Positions 1 through 5,513 of a stretch of 10,462 bases of DNA are shown in pieces. Source of the stretch: CAKOSP01 sp964370755 (GTDB taxonomy: Bacteria; Bacillota_I; Bacilli_A; RF39; UBA660); contig CAYJKL010000030.1 of the NCBI GenBank assembly GCA_964370755.1, positions 1-10,462 of the forward strand, written 5' to 3'. Every line of letters begins with the position of its first letter. Position 1 is the stretch's first letter. A model generated the notes under the pieces. It ran no database searches and was not told where the DNA came from. It saw only the letters and a program-made list of their open reading frames with translations. Made by a program: the position numbers and the translations under genes.

Positions 1-10
1 TGATATATAC

Positions 11-46
11 ACTAAAAAAAAGCGATTGATTTCGCTTTTTTTTAGT
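11..46. terminator. Bidirectional rho-independent terminator after the GH25 gene
   Basis: Positions 11-25 and 32-46 form a perfect 15-bp inverted repeat with a 6-base loop (26-31). The core is AGCGA/TCGCT, flanked by A8 on one side and T8 on the other, so it has a U-tract in either direction. The TAA stop of the minus-strand GH25 gene (44-42) lies inside the stem. It should terminate the lysozyme transcript and probably also any plus-strand transcript entering from the left. Confidence 0.85.
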
Positions 47-1247
47 CTAAATATAAAACATTTATATCTACATCGCCGTTTATTCCATCAATTTTACCAA
101 ACTGAGTAAGTTGCCACATATAGTAGTCATATTCATAGTTAGTACTACTTGTATAATGTGCTAGCCATGTTTTATAATCATCTTTAGTGTACCACATATT
201 TCTTAGATAGTTTGCACTTCCATAATTCATTCCTTCATAACCAGCTTCTTCAACAACGTTTATAAATTTAAGTGCCATATTGTTAAGGTCTGTTAAACTT
301 AAATTATATGAATTAAAATTTGACCATTCTTCCCAGTCAAATGATATAGGAAGTTCTAAAGTTTCTCCATCAAGGGTATCTACAATCCACTGTGCTTGTG
401 CTTTAGCATCTTTTACACTGTTTGCATAACTATAATAATATAATCCGACATCTAGACCTGCTTTTTTGGCACCTTCTAAATTTGCTTCAAAGTACTCATC
501 TATTACGTTTTCACCTTCATCATTGTAGCCCCAGGCAATTCTTATAATTACAAATTCTGCTCCGGCTTCTTTAACTTTTTCAAAGTCTATTTCGCCTTGC
601 CATTTTGATACATCAAGTCCGATTCTTGTATTTTCATTTTTATGTTCTTTTATAACATCTTCCATGTATATTGGAGTAGGTGTACTTGGTGTTGTAGTAG
701 TAGTGCTCTTTTCTTTTACTGTAAGAGTTATGTCATTTACTGTTTTGTTTCCTGCTTCATCAGTTGCTGTGTGAACTAAATTATATGTTCCTACTGTGTT
801 TATGTCATAATCACCAGTTACTTTACAAGATGGTCTTTTATCGTGATTATCTGCGCATAAGATTCTAGTTTCTAAGTCTATTTCATTTCCAACAGTTACT
901 GAGTAAGCACCAGCTGATAAAACAAGTGGCGCAGTTGTATCAATTACGTTATATATTATTTCTCCTTTATATTTTTCTTCATCTTTAATATAAATAAACG
1001 TGTATTTTATTTCTCCTAGTTTAGTAGTGTTTATTAACTCATTTTCATCTTCAAGTTTTGCATTATCAAGTGTTACAATATCTTTTAAATTTATTTCTTC
1101 GTAGTACTCAAATTCCATATTTTTTTCATAACTGACATAATCATTAAGTACGATAATATCATCATTATCATAATAAAACAAAAACCAAATAATAGGTATT
1201 AAAACCATAATTACAATTAAAATGTAAATAAATAACTTCTTCTTCAT
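42..1247 (-). CDS. Membrane-anchored GH25 lysozyme (N-acetylmuramidase) with Ig-like domains
   Basis: A 401-aa cell-surface muramidase expected to cleave the MurNAc-GlcNAc bond of peptidoglycan. Residues 1-26 are Lys-rich and then hydrophobic, an uncleaved signal anchor or signal peptide. Residues about 30-103 and 104-178 look like two Ig-like (DUF5011/HYR-type) beta domains; the second carries TAPLV near its start and a TDEAGN motif at 162-167, and has C131 and C141, which could form a disulfide outside the cell. A Thr/Pro/Ser linker (181-192) leads to the GH25 domain (about 208-400). That domain begins RIGLDVSKWQG with D212, and has the FDWEEW motif with D304 and E306, the expected acidic catalytic residues of GH25. 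The ending MWQLTQFGKIDGINGDVDIN is typical of the family. The start at 1247 precedes the membrane segment directly; only AAGG one base from ATG resembles an SD, which is too close to be normal. Roles could be wall remodelling or attack on neighbours; the anchor favours self wall turnover, by inference. Confidence 0.93.
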   Translation of the reverse strand: MKKKLFIYILIVIMVLIPIIWFLFYYDNDDIIVLNDYVSYEKNMEFEYYEEINLKDIVTLDNAKLEDENELINTTKLGEIKYTFIYIKDEEKYKGEIIYNVIDTTAPLVLSAGAYSVTVGNEIDLETRILCADNHDKRPSCKVTGDYDINTVGTYNLVHTATDEAGNKTVNDITLTVKEKSTTTTTPSTPTPIYMEDVIKEHKNENTRIGLDVSKWQGEIDFEKVKEAGAEFVIIRIAWGYNDEGENVIDEYFEANLEGAKKAGLDVGLYYYSYANSVKDAKAQAQWIVDTLDGETLELPISFDWEEWSNFNSYNLSLTDLNNMALKFINVVEEAGYEGMNYGSANYLRNMWYTKDDYKTWLAHYTSSTNYEYDYYMWQLTQFGKIDGINGDVDINVLYLD

Positions 1248-1253
1248 GCCTTA

Positions 1254-1259
1254 ATTATA
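1254..1259 (-). promoter_or_regulatory. Putative -10 box very close to the GH25 start
   Basis: The minus strand reads TATAAT at 1259-1254, then TAAGGC, then ATG at 1247. A transcript from this box would start at or within a base or two of the ATG, giving a leaderless mRNA. No good -35 box is seen at 17 bases (it reads TAGCAT). In such AT-rich DNA the hexamer could be chance. Confidence 0.4.
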
Positions 1260-1277
1260 ACAAATATATTTTAAATA

Positions 1278-1286
1278 TGCTATAAT
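1278..1286 (+). promoter_or_regulatory. Extended -10 promoter of the Nudix operon
   Basis: TGCTATAAT is a perfect extended -10 (TGn plus TATAAT), 24 bases before the ATG at 1311. The -35 region (about 1258-1263, TAACAA) is weak, as is tolerated with an extended -10. It shares a 63-base divergent intergenic region with the GH25 gene. Confidence 0.65.
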
Positions 1287-1297
1287 AAATTTAAATG

Positions 1298-1305
1298 AAA
1301 GGTGG
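1298..1305 (+). promoter_or_regulatory. Ribosome binding site deciding the start of the first Nudix gene
   Basis: AAAGGTGG lies 5 bases before the ATG at 1311. A possible GTG start at 1302 falls inside this element and has no SD of its own, so ATG 1311 is the better start. Confidence 0.75.
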
Positions 1306-1310
1306 GTATT

Positions 1311-1841
1311 ATGTTTAAAGTGTTGATTACTAATGAAAATTTTGGTTTACCTTTGATAAAACTTGATAATCCAGAAAAAAGAATAGGTGCTAGAGGTATT
1401 GTTTTAAGAAATGACGGAAAGATTGCTATTTTACATAAAGTTTTAAAAAATGAATATAAACTTATTGGTGGTGGGGTAGATGAAGGTGAAACTTTTGAAA
1501 ATGGTTTTTTAAGAGAAGTATTAGAAGAAACTGGGTGTGTTGTTAAAATTGTTAGAAAACTTGGTATTACTGAGGAATATAGAAGTAGTGATAATTTTGT
1601 TCAAATTTCACATGTTTTTGAATCTGTAGTTGAAGATGATTCAAAACATTTAAATCTTACTGATAAAGAAATAGATGAAGGAGCTAGACTTCTTTGGCTT
1701 GATATAAATGAGGCTTATGATAAAATTAGTAAATCTTTTGATAATTTAGTAGCAAGTTCATATGAAAATTTATATCATACTAAGTTTATTGTTTTAAGAG
1801 ATAAAAGTATTTTAGAAGAGTATATGAAAGGTAGAAAATAA
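1311..1841 (+). CDS. Nudix hydrolase (first of a pair)
   Basis: A 176-aa cytoplasmic Nudix-fold pyrophosphohydrolase that should cleave a nucleoside-diphosphate-X substrate using Mg2+; the substrate cannot be told from sequence. The full Nudix box Gx5Ex7REUxEExG is present from G54 to G75: G54, E60, R68, E69, E72, E73, G75. The beta-strand before it (about residues 25-42, ARGIVLRNDGKIAILHK) is typical. After the box come an acidic stretch and a helical C-terminal extension (about 130-176). An upstream GTG at 1302 would add three residues but lies in the ribosome binding site, so ATG 1311 is chosen. The stop overlaps the start of the next gene by one base, so the two are an operon and translationally coupled. 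Roles in nucleotide-pool sanitation or ADP-ribose-type hydrolysis are both possible. Confidence 0.88.
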   Translation: MFKVLITNENFGLPLIKLDNPEKRIGARGIVLRNDGKIAILHKVLKNEYKLIGGGVDEGETFENGFLREVLEETGCVVKIVRKLGITEEYRSSDNFVQISHVFESVVEDDSKHLNLTDKEIDEGARLLWLDINEAYDKISKSFDNLVASSYENLYHTKFIVLRDKSILEEYMKGRK

Positions 1842-2317
1842 TGGATATTAAAATTGAAAGAAATGATATAAATTTTGTTTATAGAGTAGCATCTTTAATA
1901 CTAAGTAATGGCAAAATATTAGTTCAGAAAAGTACGAAGTTTGATCATGTTACTTTACCTGGTGGTAAATGTGCTATAGGAGAGTCATCTATAGAGGCTT
2001 CGATTAGAGAGTTTAAAGAAGAAGTAGGTGCTGATATAAAATTTGTTAAAGTAAGAGCTGTTATAGAAAATTTCTTTGATTCGAAATTTGATAATAAAAA
2101 AAGACATGAAATACTTATAATTAACGAGTTTGTTGTTTTAGATGATAAGTATTTAAATAAAAATATTCTTGAAAATATTGAAAATAAAGATGATAATTAT
2201 GAATATTATGAGTGGGTTTTAATAAATGAATTATCAAATTATGATTTAAAACCTATTTTTTTACAAGAAGTGATAAACTCTAGTGATTTAGTTTATAAAG
2301 TGAATTATGATAAATAG
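1841..2317 (+). CDS. Nudix hydrolase (second of a pair)
   Basis: A 158-aa Nudix pyrophosphohydrolase. The Nudix box is complete: G42, E48, R56, E57, E60, E61, G63, preceded by LPGGKCAIGE, the usual entry to the box. The N-terminal strand FVYRVASLILSNGKILVQK (12-30) resembles the standard Nudix sheet, and the length is that of a single-domain family member. The protein is clearly distinct from its upstream partner outside the box, so this is not a recent duplication. Its ATG overlaps the upstream stop by one base (TAATG), with GAAAGGT at 1826-1832 as SD, 8 bases away. No clear terminator follows it, so some read-through into the next gene is possible. The substrate is unknown. Confidence 0.88.
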   Translation: MDIKIERNDINFVYRVASLILSNGKILVQKSTKFDHVTLPGGKCAIGESSIEASIREFKEEVGADIKFVKVRAVIENFFDSKFDNKKRHEILIINEFVVLDDKYLNKNILENIENKDDNYEYYEWVLINELSNYDLKPIFLQEVINSSDLVYKVNYDK

Positions 2318-2319
2318 TA

Positions 2320-2348
2320 TTGCTTTTTAGTTATGTATGCATTATTAT
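2320..2348 (+). promoter_or_regulatory. Sigma-A-like promoter of the first paralog gene
   Basis: TTGCTT (2320-2325), a 17-base spacer, then TATTAT (2343-2348). This precedes an excellent AGGAGG ribosome binding site (2357-2362), 7 bases before the ATG at 2370. It suggests the gene has its own transcription start separate from the Nudix operon. Confidence 0.55.
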
Positions 2349-2369
2349 ATTTAATCAGGAGGAAAACTT

Positions 2370-3197
2370 ATGTCAAATTATAATTATAAAGGAGTTCAAA
2401 ATATTGCGTCTGCACGAAATATGTCTAGCGAAGTATGTGTTAAGACTGAATATTCAAAGAAAGAAGTAGAGGTAATATCTAGTAGAATTATCGATGATTT
2501 AAAAAGAATCTTAGATAAGGATGTTGTAAAAAGTAGTATAGATAAAATAAGTTTGTTTTCGCTTAAAAGTATTCTTGATGATGAACTTAATTTATTTTCA
2601 CTTAGTGAAAAAGTTGATGCAGTAGTAAATGTTTTACTTAATGATGAAAATATCTTTGATGCAAATCTTACTATACATGCTGATGAAACTGAAAAGAATG
2701 CAGTTATTAGAGCGGTTAGTAAAAGATCTGATATTTTAGCTAAAATTTTGTCACCAATAGTTGTTTTAACTGATAATGTATGTTCATTATATGAAGAAGA
2801 AAATAATATTGTTACTTCAAAATATATTAGAGATAAAGATATAAATAGAGTTATAAACTCTAATGAAGGGTTAATTTTAGATTTATTCGAAGAAACTGGA
2901 AAAGTAGCAGATAATTTTGGTTGTGGAATAGCAAAAAATCAATTACTTATACCTAGTATTAATTCATCAAGAGTTGGACCACTTAACTTATCGTTATTTT
3001 ATCCATATTTAGATGAAAATACTGTACTTGGTTTGACTGCGTCACCTTATTTGCAAGAAGCGCTAGATAGTCAATCTGATTACTTAAAACCATTTTTTAA
3101 TAATCATATAGAAAATGTTTCTAAGAGAATTCCAATTAATATAAAAGAATTGCCTGATCATTATAGAGGTAGAGTTCTTAACTATCTAAAAAAATAA
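2370..3197 (+). CDS. Unrecognised protein, paralog A of a tandem family
   Basis: A 275-aa protein whose family I do not recognise. It has no signal peptide or membrane segment and looks mainly helical, so probably cytoplasmic. It is paralogous to the gene at 3422. The strongest shared block is residues 46-82, RILDKDVV, then S..D.IS...LK.IL..ELN.FSL.EK. A second is LFEETGKVADNFG (172-184), matching FFEEATRVSQYYG in the paralog. A third is the C-terminus, HYRGRVLNYLKK against FYRVRVYKHFKNN. Relative to the paralog it has about 20 extra N-terminal residues. The central part (about 100-165) has diverged strongly. The start has a strong SD (AGGAGG, 7 bases away) and a promoter of its own. Its last 30 coding bases and terminator recur after the assembly gap, so further copies may exist. 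No catalytic motif or metal-binding signature is visible, and I assign no function. Confidence 0.85.
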   Translation: MSNYNYKGVQNIASARNMSSEVCVKTEYSKKEVEVISSRIIDDLKRILDKDVVKSSIDKISLFSLKSILDDELNLFSLSEKVDAVVNVLLNDENIFDANLTIHADETEKNAVIRAVSKRSDILAKILSPIVVLTDNVCSLYEEENNIVTSKYIRDKDINRVINSNEGLILDLFEETGKVADNFGCGIAKNQLLIPSINSSRVGPLNLSLFYPYLDENTVLGLTASPYLQEALDSQSDYLKPFFNNHIENVSKRIPINIKELPDHYRGRVLNYLKK

Positions 3198-3222
3198 TAC
3201 AAGAAATTGTGTTATTTTTTTG
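3168..3222 (+). repeat. 55-bp direct repeat, copy 1 (before the gap)
   Basis: These 55 bases are identical to 3323-3377. They hold the last 30 coding bases of paralog A (GRVLNYLKK and stop), its whole terminator and the G after the T-tract. The repeat runs exactly to the first N. This is typical of two contig ends sharing one k-mer-length overlap, or of an unresolved tandem repeat. Confidence 0.97.
3188..3221 (+). terminator. Rho-independent terminator of paralog A
   Basis: Left arm 3188-3200 pairs with right arm 3209-3221: 13 bp with one G-U pair, 8-base loop, ending in T7. The stop codon TAA (3195-3197) lies in the left arm. The stem is AT-rich. Confidence 0.75.
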
Positions 3223-3322
3223 NNNNNNNNNNNNNNNNNNNNNNNNNNNNNNNNNNNNNNNNNNNNNNNNNNNNNNNNNNNNNNNNNNNNNNNNNNNNNN
3301 NNNNNNNNNNNNNNNNNNNNNN
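3223..3322. other. Assembly gap of 100 N
   Basis: Exactly 100 N, a conventional unknown-length placeholder. Identical 55-base sequences abut both sides. The true content may be nothing (overlapping contigs; the intergenic region would then be 69 bases) or one or more additional copies of the paralog family. Confidence 0.98.
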
Positions 3323-3352
3323 GGTAGAGTTCTTAACTATCTAAAAAAATAA
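3323..3352 (+). other. 3' end of a paralog-A-like gene, or assembly duplicate
   Basis: In frame this reads GRVLNYLKK then TAA, identical to the end of paralog A. It is either the same sequence entered twice because contigs were not merged, or the tail of a third, unassembled family member lying in the gap. The sequence alone cannot separate these. Confidence 0.8.
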
Positions 3353-3376
3353 TACAAGAAATTGTGTTATTTTTTT
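3343..3376 (+). terminator. Terminator, second copy, upstream of paralog B
   Basis: The same 13-bp stem with 8-base loop and T7 as before the gap. Its T-tract runs directly into the -35 box of paralog B's promoter, so upstream transcription would be stopped and a new transcript begun. Confidence 0.7.
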
Positions 3377-3403
3377 GCAATTTTGTTGCATCTGTGATAC
3401 AAT
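3375..3403 (+). promoter_or_regulatory. Sigma-A-like promoter of paralog B
   Basis: TTGCAA (3375-3380), a 17-base spacer, then TGATACAAT, an extended -10 with TACAAT at 3398-3403. A GAGGAG ribosome binding site (3412-3417) follows, 4 bases before ATG 3422. This is the best promoter match in the window. Confidence 0.75.
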
Positions 3404-3421
3404 ACTGCTCCGAGGAGAAAT

Positions 3422-4201
3422 ATGAAATTAATTAGTACAAATGAAAAAAGATTGCGTTGTACTCAGCGCATTAATAAAACAAAGTGTGAATATGAAAGGA
3501 TTTTAGATAAAGATGTAGTAGATAATTCAGTAGATGAAATTAGTATGCTATATTTAAAACAAATACTTAGTGAAGAATTAAATCAGTTTAGTTTACGAGA
3601 AAAATACGATGAACTTAAAAACTTGCTTGCAAGTGTTAGATTTATTCAAGATTCTAATATTTCGTTTTTATTTTCTGATAGTCATAAATCTGTTACTTTA
3701 GAAACTGCTAGTTTTCAAGCTGCGATAAATGCTAAACTTTTAGCATACTTTAATTATTCGAAGTTTGATAAAGAAGCAACTTATAATTTTGATAATGGTT
3801 ACATTAAATCATTTTATGATAATGATCAAGCAATTAGTGAAATGATGCAAAGTAATCCAGATGCTTTACAAAACTTTTTTGAGGAAGCAACTAGAGTAAG
3901 TCAATATTATGGTTCTGTAATTAATAGAGATGGTGTTGATGTATTAAATAAAAATAAATTCAGTGGAAGAGTTACTGCTACATCAAGTTATAAACTTTCT
4001 TATGATCCATTTGGGTCACATTTAGATTCTAGAATACACATTCCTTTAGATATAGATGTAAGAAATTATCCTGAAGTTAAAGCGTTTAGAGCATATGTAA
4101 ATCAATATGAAAACGATATTGCTGCTAGGCTTTCGGCTGAAGTTTCTAAGTTAGACCCATTTTACAGAGTTCGTGTTTATAAACACTTTAAAAATAATTA
4201 A
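3422..4201 (+). CDS. Unrecognised protein, paralog B of a tandem family
   Basis: A 259-aa protein with no recognised family, signal peptide or membrane segment. The shared N-terminal block (26-63) begins RILDKDVV and continues S.D.IS...LK.IL..ELN.FSL.EK, as in paralog A. FFEEATRVSQYYG (152-164) and the C-terminal FYRVRVYKHFKNN (247-259) also correspond. Between them are a Phe/Tyr-rich region (about 80-130) and a Ser/Thr-rich stretch (about 178-195) not alike in A. The end, from about 215, is probably helical. Its own promoter and SD sit directly before it, and a weak terminator follows, so it seems a monocistronic unit. Conserved ends with a variable middle could mean shared folding or partner contacts with differing specificity, but this is inference. 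Function unknown. Confidence 0.85.
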   Translation: MKLISTNEKRLRCTQRINKTKCEYERILDKDVVDNSVDEISMLYLKQILSEELNQFSLREKYDELKNLLASVRFIQDSNISFLFSDSHKSVTLETASFQAAINAKLLAYFNYSKFDKEATYNFDNGYIKSFYDNDQAISEMMQSNPDALQNFFEEATRVSQYYGSVINRDGVDVLNKNKFSGRVTATSSYKLSYDPFGSHLDSRIHIPLDIDVRNYPEVKAFRAYVNQYENDIAARLSAEVSKLDPFYRVRVYKHFKNN

Positions 4202-4221
4202 TGCTAATATGGCATTTTTTA
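4200..4221 (+). terminator. Weak terminator after paralog B
   Basis: AATGC (4200-4204) pairs with GCATT (4212-4216) over a 7-base loop, followed by further T's. The stem is only 5 bp, so termination may be partial. Confidence 0.45.
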
Positions 4222-4265
4222 TTTGTCAAAAAAATGTAAAAAGACTATTATTATTACTTTTTAAA

Positions 4266-4274
4266 TGATATAAT
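4266..4274 (+). promoter_or_regulatory. Extended -10 promoter of the small-protein/nuclease operon
   Basis: TGATATAAT is a perfect extended -10. The -35 region at 17 bases (TATTAT) is poor. AAGGTGAT at 4279-4286 (SD-like) follows, before the ATG at 4292. Confidence 0.6.
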
Positions 4275-4291
4275 TTTTAAGGTGATAAGGT

Positions 4292-4681
4292 ATGAAGATT
4301 GTTACTTGTATTGAAAATAATAAGGGTTTAATGTTTTTTAAGAAGAGACTTAGTAAAGATGAGAAAATTATTGATGATATTAAAAATATGAATGTTAAGT
4401 TATCTATGAATGATTATTCACATAAGATGTTTTTGTCTTATAATTATGATAATGAGATTATAGTTAGTGATGAGTTTGTTTTAGATACTTATTATTTTAA
4501 TGAAAATAATAGTTTAGAAGAGTATGAAGATATAACTGAAATTATTATTTATAAGTTTAATAGAGATTATCCAAGTGATTTAAAACTGAAGATTAATTTA
4601 GAAGATTTTTCTTTGGAAAGTATTTATGAGTTTGTAGGTAAATCACATGAAAAAATAACAAAAGAAGTATATAAGAGGTAG
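4292..4681 (+). CDS. Small conserved protein of unknown function
   Basis: A 129-aa protein, probably cytoplasmic, with an alternating strand/helix look and no membrane segment. From memory it resembles a small conserved protein of Clostridia, with N-terminal MKIVTCIENNKGLMF...KR.S.D, middle YKFNRDYPSD (87-96) and C-terminal GKSHEKITKEVY (116-127). Automatic annotation sometimes labels such proteins ribonuclease Z. It has no metallo-beta-lactamase HxHxDH motif, so it is not that enzyme. It is the first gene of an operon with the secreted nuclease, whose ATG lies 2 bases after this stop. No function can be assigned; the pairing with a nuclease is seen here, but whether it is functional is unknown. 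Confidence 0.75.
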   Translation: MKIVTCIENNKGLMFFKKRLSKDEKIIDDIKNMNVKLSMNDYSHKMFLSYNYDNEIIVSDEFVLDTYYFNENNSLEEYEDITEIIIYKFNRDYPSDLKLKINLEDFSLESIYEFVGKSHEKITKEVYKR

Positions 4682-4683
4682 AG

Positions 4684-5445
4684 ATGAAGAAAAAAATTAG
4701 TGTTTTATTAGTTGCTTTAATAGCTGGGGCGATTGTATTTTTTGAAGGGTCATATTCTTTTTCGGATATAGAAGAATATATTCCAAGTGGTAGTGAAATT
4801 AAAGATACTATTGATGAGTTTGTAAATGGTAATAGTGATTTAAATCATAGTAATGTTCAGTATATAAACTTAGATAGTATTCCTGTTTACAGTGGTAATG
4901 CTTACGCAGTTGTTAATGAAAATGTTCCTTTTTTCACAGATGAAGATAAAAATTTAAGTGTTTTTGAAGAATATGCTCCCCTTGATTCTTTAGGTAGAGC
5001 AGGGGTGGCATTTGCTAAAATTGATCAAAGTTTAATGCCGACTGAAGATAGAGAAAGTATATCTAGTGTTAAGCCTAGTGGATGGCAAAGTATAGAGTAT
5101 GATATTGTATCTGGAAAATATCTATATAATAGAGCCCATTTAATTGGGTTTCAGTTAACTGGAGAAAATGCAAATGAAGAAAATTTAATTACTGGTACTA
5201 GATCATTTAATGTTGATGGAATGCTTCCTTTTGAAAATATGGTTGCAGATTATATTAAAGAGACAAATAATCCAGTAATTTATAGAGTAACTCCGATTTA
5301 TAATGGTGATAATTTAGTTGCTAGCGGAGTATTAATGGAAGCTCTAAGTATAGTAGATGATAGTATATCATTTTGTGTTTATATTTATAATAATGAACCA
5401 GGTATAAAAATTAATTATGCAGATGGAACTAGTTCTTTAGAGTAA
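4684..5445 (+). CDS. Secreted or membrane-anchored DNA/RNA non-specific endonuclease
   Basis: A 253-aa enzyme of the beta-beta-alpha-metal (His-Asn type, EndA/Spd-like) nucleases, cleaving DNA and perhaps RNA outside the cytoplasm. Residues 2-4 are Lys and 5-20 hydrophobic, a signal peptide or anchor. A low-complexity acidic linker follows (about 25-60). The core (about 70-250) contains LYNRAHLIGFQLTG (147-160), with H152 the likely general base in the place of the DRGH motif. N176 in GTRSFN is the likely metal ligand, 24 residues on. MLPFENMVADYI (180-191) and YRVTPIY (200-206) are typical of the Gram-positive subfamily. Likely roles are nucleic-acid scavenging or DNA processing for uptake. 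SD AAGAGG (4673-4678) lies 5 bases before ATG, within the end of the upstream gene. Confidence 0.85.
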   Translation: MKKKISVLLVALIAGAIVFFEGSYSFSDIEEYIPSGSEIKDTIDEFVNGNSDLNHSNVQYINLDSIPVYSGNAYAVVNENVPFFTDEDKNLSVFEEYAPLDSLGRAGVAFAKIDQSLMPTEDRESISSVKPSGWQSIEYDIVSGKYLYNRAHLIGFQLTGENANEENLITGTRSFNVDGMLPFENMVADYIKETNNPVIYRVTPIYNGDNLVASGVLMEALSIVDDSISFCVYIYNNEPGIKINYADGTSSLE

Positions 5446-5454
5446 TCTTTAGAG
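5434..5454 (+). repeat. Nine-base direct repeat across the nuclease stop codon
   Basis: TCTTTAGAG occurs at 5434-5442 and 5446-5454, separated only by the TAA stop. The second copy continues in frame as Ser-Leu-Glu, the same as the protein's last residues. It is followed by a T7 run, but no real hairpin is visible, so termination here is doubtful. It looks like a small slippage duplication. Confidence 0.6.
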
Positions 5455-5483
5455 CTTTTTTTATTTCAAAATTAGTAAAACTT

Positions 5484-5492
5484 TGATATACT
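5484..5492 (+). promoter_or_regulatory. Extended -10 promoter of the hydrogenase operon
   Basis: TGATATACT is an extended -10 (TATACT at 5487-5492), with a weak -35 near 5464-5470. SD AGGAAG (5502-5507) lies 6 bases before the ATG at 5514. No redox-sensing (Rex-like) palindrome was obvious to me in this 68-base region. Confidence 0.6.
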
Positions 5493-5513
5493 TAATACAG
5501 TAGGAAGTGCAGT

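Larger units (their letters stand above)
3323..3377 (+). repeat. 55-bp direct repeat, copy 2 (after the gap)
   Basis: Identical to 3168-3222. It begins at the first base after the Ns and ends inside the -35 box of the next promoter (TTG|CAA). Confidence 0.97.

Noticed and set aside
1302..1310. GTG start adding three residues to the first Nudix protein
   Set aside because: The GTG is part of the AAAGGTGG ribosome binding site for ATG 1311 and lacks its own SD.
3168..3377. Attachment site or mobile-element terminal repeat
   Set aside because: The 55-bp duplicate abuts Ns on both sides, lies within a gene end, and has no integrase or transposase near it; an assembly overlap explains it better.
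4292..4681. Ribonuclease Z
   Set aside because: The protein is only 129 aa and has no HxHxDH metallo-beta-lactamase motif; such a label would be an annotation carry-over.
2370..5445. Toxin-immunity locus, with the paralogs as immunity proteins to the nuclease
   Set aside because: The nuclease lacks polymorphic-toxin trafficking domains and matches common secreted scavenging nucleases. It is in a different operon from the paralogs, and nothing ties them together except proximity.
5446..5513. Riboswitch or Rex operator upstream of hydC
   Set aside because: The region is only 68 bases and shows no convincing structured aptamer or palindromic operator.
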